Below the pieces are notes generated by a model. It was not told the DNA's origin, ran no database searches, and saw nothing but the letters and a program-made list of their open reading frames with translations. Shown here in pieces: positions 61,411 to 64,000 of a stretch of DNA of 64,000 nt; positions within the stretch are counted from its first letter, which is position 1, and each line of letters starts with the position of its first letter. This DNA is from Desulfovibrionaceae bacterium (lineage in GTDB: Bacteria; Desulfobacterota; Desulfovibrionia; Desulfovibrionales; Desulfovibrionaceae). The translations under genes and the position numbers were made by a program. The stretch is taken from positions 1 to 64,000 of the forward strand of contig JAQVCS010000009.1 of assembly GCA_028689675.1 (NCBI GenBank). The letters run 5' to 3'.

Positions 61411-61454
61411 GACCAGAGTGCCTGCCATACAGCAGGGAGTTGGCATCATGCCGC

Positions 61455-61478
61455 AAAAAAGAGCTTCGCGCAAGCGAA
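61455..61478 (-). terminator. Small hairpin with T-run between infC and rpmI
   Basis: TTCGC-N4-GCGAA followed on the minus strand by GCTCTTTTTT. A possible attenuator within the leader of rpmI-rplT rather than a strong terminator. Confidence 0.4.
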
Positions 61479-61557
61479 ATTTTTGGGCATGAGCAACGGC
61501 GGGAAGGCACAAAGCCACACCCGCCCTACATGGTAAAAAGAGCAAAAGAACAGTAAG

Positions 61558-62106
61558 CTATTTTTTGGGCACAAGCAGCATTTGCAAGGTACGGCCTTCA
61601 GCGCGGGCTTCTTGCTCCACCTTGGCTATTTCCTGCAAATCGGCCGCAATGCGATCCAAAATAGTTGCGCCGCGATCTTTATGAACAATTTCGCGCCCGC
61701 GGAAAAATACAGTCACCTTACAGCGGTCGCCGTCTTCAATAAAGCGGCGGATATGGCGCACCTTGGTTTCATAATCATGGTCGTCCGTTTTGGGGCGCAC
61801 CTTGATTTCTTTAATTTGCACCACGCTTTGGCGTTTTTTGGCTTCCTGCTTTTTCTTTTGCTGCTCGTACTTGAACTTGCCATAGTCCATAATGCGGCAG
61901 ACTGGGGGCTCAGAGGTAGAAGCCACTTCCACCAAATCAAAACCACGCTCTTTAGCAATAGCAATGGCCTCATTGCGGCCAAGTATGCCGAGCTGTTCCC
62001 CATCGTCTGCTATCACGCGCACTTCACGAGCGCGTATCATTTCATTGCGGCGCACGCCATCCTGAGGGACGTCGCGGCGGCCGCGTATATTACTAGGCGA
62101 AGCTAT
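61558..62106 (-). CDS. infC: Translation initiation factor IF-3, probable AUA start
   Basis: 182 residues if started at ATA 62106, which has AGGAGG (62115-62120) 8 nt upstream. Core motifs: NEMIRAREVRVIADDGEQLGIL, PPVCRIMDYGKFKYEQQKK, KEIKVRPKTDDHDYETKVRH, and FFRGREIVHKDRG. IF-3 genes often use rare AUU/AUC/AUA starts that make them self-regulated, as IF-3 rejects non-standard starts. A GTG at about 62055 with AGGA is the main alternative; the ATG at 62139 has no ribosome site. The chosen start overlaps the thrS end by 14 nt. Confidence 0.85.
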   Translation of the reverse strand: MASPSNIRGRRDVPQDGVRRNEMIRAREVRVIADDGEQLGILGRNEAIAIAKERGFDLVEVASTSEPPVCRIMDYGKFKYEQQKKKQEAKKRQSVVQIKEIKVRPKTDDHDYETKVRHIRRFIEDGDRCKVTVFFRGREIVHKDRGATILDRIAADLQEIAKVEQEARAEGRTLQMLLVPKK

Positions 62107-64000
62107 AACGCATTCCTCCTCTTTGGAAGGGCTCTTCACAATCTTTGCGAATCATATCAATGATTTCTGCACTTGATTTAAGCCCACAGTTATCCCCATT
62201 GCGCAGGCGCACATTGGCGCCCCCCGCTTCCACTTCCTTGTCGCCAAGCACCAAAATATAGGGAATTTTGGCGACCTGCGCCTCGCGCACTTTAAAGCCC
62301 AACTTTTCATTGCGGCAATCAGCTTCGGCACGAATACCTGCGGCTTTAAGCGCGGTGGCAAGAGTCTGCGCGGCCTCGTTATGCGCGTCAGTCACAGTTA
62401 AAATTTTTGCTTGCACAGGCGAAAGCCATGTAGGCAATGCCCCAGCAAATTGCTCAATCAGCACGCCAATAAAGCGCTCTACCGAGCCCATAATAGCACG
62501 GTGCACCATAACAGGGCGGTGGCGTTCGCCATCTTGCCCCACATAGGTCAAGTTAAACCGTTCTGGCAAGGTGAAATCAACCTGAATGGTGGAACACTGC
62601 CACTCACGGCCAATGCAATCAAGCAGGCGCACGTCAATTTTGGGGCCATAAAAAGCGCCGTCGCCTTCATTAATTTCATAGGCAATGCCAGCATGGTCAC
62701 AGGCCTGAATAAGAGCGCTGGTGGCCAGCTCCCATGCTTCATCGGTGCCGATGCTGTCTTTGGGTCTTGTGGATATAGCCACCTTATACTGAAAGTCAAA
62801 CACTGTCATCAGGTCTTGAATCAGCTTGATGACATTCAATATTTCACCCTCAAGCTGCTCGGGGGCGCATAAAATATGCGCGTCATCCTGCGTAAACTGG
62901 CGCACACGCAGCAAGCCGTGCAGCGCGCCAGACATTTCGTGGCGGTGCACCAAGCCCAGCTCAAAATAGCGCTGGGGCAGGTCGCGGTAGCTGTGCAGCT
63001 CGTTGTTATAAATCATCATATGCCCAATGCAGTTCATGGGCTTGATGCCGTACTGGTCATTTTCAATTTGCGTGAAATACATATTTTCACGGTAATGATC
63101 ATAGTGGCCAGACTGCTGCCATGTTTGCACACGCAAAATTTGTGGCCCCTGCACAAGGTCATAGCCGCGCTTGATATGCTCGCGCCGCCAGAAATCTTCC
63201 AAAATGGTGCGCATCATCATGCCCTTGGGCAGCCAAAAAACCATGCCGGGGGCAACGTCTTCTTCAAAGGTGAAAAAGCCCAGCTCGCGCCCCAGCTTGC
63301 GGTGGTCGCGTCGCTTTGCTTCTTCCAGCATGTTCAAATAGGCCTTCAGCGCTTTTTCATCGGCAAAAGCTGTGGCATAAATACGCGACAGCATTTTATT
63401 TTTTTCATCACCGCGCCAATAGGCACCAGCTACGGAAAGCAGCTTTACAGCTTTTACAAAGCCAGTGTGCGGCAAATGGGGGCCGCGGCACAAGTCGACA
63501 AAGTCGCCCATGGTGTACACAGAAACCGTGCTCACATCGGCAGGCAAATCGTTAATCAGCTCAACCTTATAGGACTCGCCCATGGCAGTAAACTTTGCCA
63601 CGGCATCGGCACGGCTCATTTCTGTGCGCTCAAAGGGCACATGCGCCGCAGCAATTTTGGCCATTTCTGCTTCAATAGCGGGGAAATCATCGCTGGAAAA
63701 AGATTTTGCCACGTCAAAGTCATAATAAAAGCCATTTTCAATGGCAGGGCCAATGGTCACCTTTACATCAGGGAACAAATGGCGCACAGCCGCAGCCATA
63801 ACATGAGCGGCAGAATGGCGCAGCAAAGGCAAAGCTTCGGGGGAATCAAGCGTGACAGGAGTGAGGCTGGTAGTTCGGTCGGGTATAGCGGCAGAAAGGT
63901 CAAGCAAAGCATCGTCTGCCTTGCAGGCCAGTATAGATTTAAATTTTTTGCCGCTGCAATGCTCTTTCAGCACATCAGCAAGAATTGCGCCCTCTGCCAC
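62093..64000 (-). CDS. thrS: Threonyl-tRNA synthetase (5' end beyond window)
   Basis: 635 residues visible; the true start lies past 64000. TGS-domain remainder (GAILADVL), then the editing domain with HSAAHVMAAA. The class II core follows with MNCIGHMMIYN (zinc Cys), then FQYKVAISTRPKDSIG, FYGPKIDVRLLDCIGREWQCST and GERHRPVMVHRAIMGSVERF. The anticodon-binding domain closes the protein. It charges tRNA-Thr, and it leads the thrS-infC-rpmI-rplT-pheST series. Confidence 0.96.
   Translation of the reverse strand: MAEGAILADVLKEHCSGKKFKSILACKADDALLDLSAAIPDRTTSLTPVTLDSPEALPLLRHSAAHVMAAAVRHLFPDVKVTIGPAIENGFYYDFDVAKSFSSDDFPAIEAEMAKIAAAHVPFERTEMSRADAVAKFTAMGESYKVELINDLPADVSTVSVYTMGDFVDLCRGPHLPHTGFVKAVKLLSVAGAYWRGDEKNKMLSRIYATAFADEKALKAYLNMLEEAKRRDHRKLGRELGFFTFEEDVAPGMVFWLPKGMMMRTILEDFWRREHIKRGYDLVQGPQILRVQTWQQSGHYDHYRENMYFTQIENDQYGIKPMNCIGHMMIYNNELHSYRDLPQRYFELGLVHRHEMSGALHGLLRVRQFTQDDAHILCAPEQLEGEILNVIKLIQDLMTVFDFQYKVAISTRPKDSIGTDEAWELATSALIQACDHAGIAYEINEGDGAFYGPKIDVRLLDCIGREWQCSTIQVDFTLPERFNLTYVGQDGERHRPVMVHRAIMGSVERFIGVLIEQFAGALPTWLSPVQAKILTVTDAHNEAAQTLATALKAAGIRAEADCRNEKLGFKVREAQVAKIPYILVLGDKEVEAGGANVRLRNGDNCGLKSSAEIIDMIRKDCEEPFQRGGMRYSFA

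Overview
The window reads as a piece of a Desulfovibrionaceae-type (Desulfovibrio-like deltaproteobacterial) chromosome. The grounds are the pair of very similar outer-membrane porins, the class I two-subunit fumarase, the UbiA-type prenyltransferase without a ubiquinone operon, the Omp85/TamB pair, and the gene order thrS-infC-rpmI-rplT-pheS-pheT-merR-rpe-tkt. I infer the lineage from gene content only; there is no rRNA in the window.

Region 1 (1-12.5 kb) is an AT-rich accessory island. It lies against the 3' end of a tRNA-Thr(GGU) gene at 12508-12583, a classic integration point. It carries two Fic/AMPylase genes of different autoinhibition classes, a ParB-like protein, two small excisionase/AlpA-like HTH proteins, a large archaeo-eukaryotic-primase plus DUF927-type helicase protein, a second large RecA-like (RepA/AAA_25) helicase, a treble-clef zinc-finger protein, a decayed fragment paralogous to the helicase, and an ISL3-type transposase remnant at the tRNA edge. 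No integrase is visible; it may lie left of the window. Two inverted clusters of three 9-bp iterons bracket the primase gene.

Region 2 (12.6-28.4 kb) is core chromosome: darP/yjgA, a UbiA-family prenyltransferase and a MogA-like protein in an operon, murJ, ftsY with a large Ala/Gln/Glu repeat domain, a MoaE-like protein, a small conserved-looking gene behind a near-consensus sigma70 promoter, the fumarase subunits, and tamA-tamB.

Region 3 (28.8-42.6 kb) is a compact all-plus-strand cluster of short-tailed (T7-like podovirus) structural genes. In order these are a Mor-family activator, endolysin, holin, large terminase, a GNAT-like protein, portal, scaffold, capsid, a Bbp16-like protein, tail tubular A, tail fibre, fibre accessory, a tail nozzle-like protein and a gp14-like internal protein. 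It has no integrase, repressor, replication, recombination or small-terminase gene that I can recognise. This suggests either a stripped prophage or a gene-transfer-agent-like particle under host control, which is the most interesting hypothesis in the window.

Region 4 (42.7-64 kb) returns to core genes: a small membrane-protein pair whose first member is frameshifted, two tandem porins, uvrC, a zinc-ribbon/YIP1-like membrane protein, a methyltransferase, pgk, tkt, rpe, merR, pheT, a small exported protein, pheS, rplT, rpmI, infC (apparently with a rare AUA start overlapping thrS) and thrS, whose 5' end is cut by the window edge. A family of about 135-150-bp MITE-like repeats with TA-flanked terminal inverted repeats has four copies, two inside the phage cluster. 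Two of the copies supply the stop codon of the neighbouring gene.
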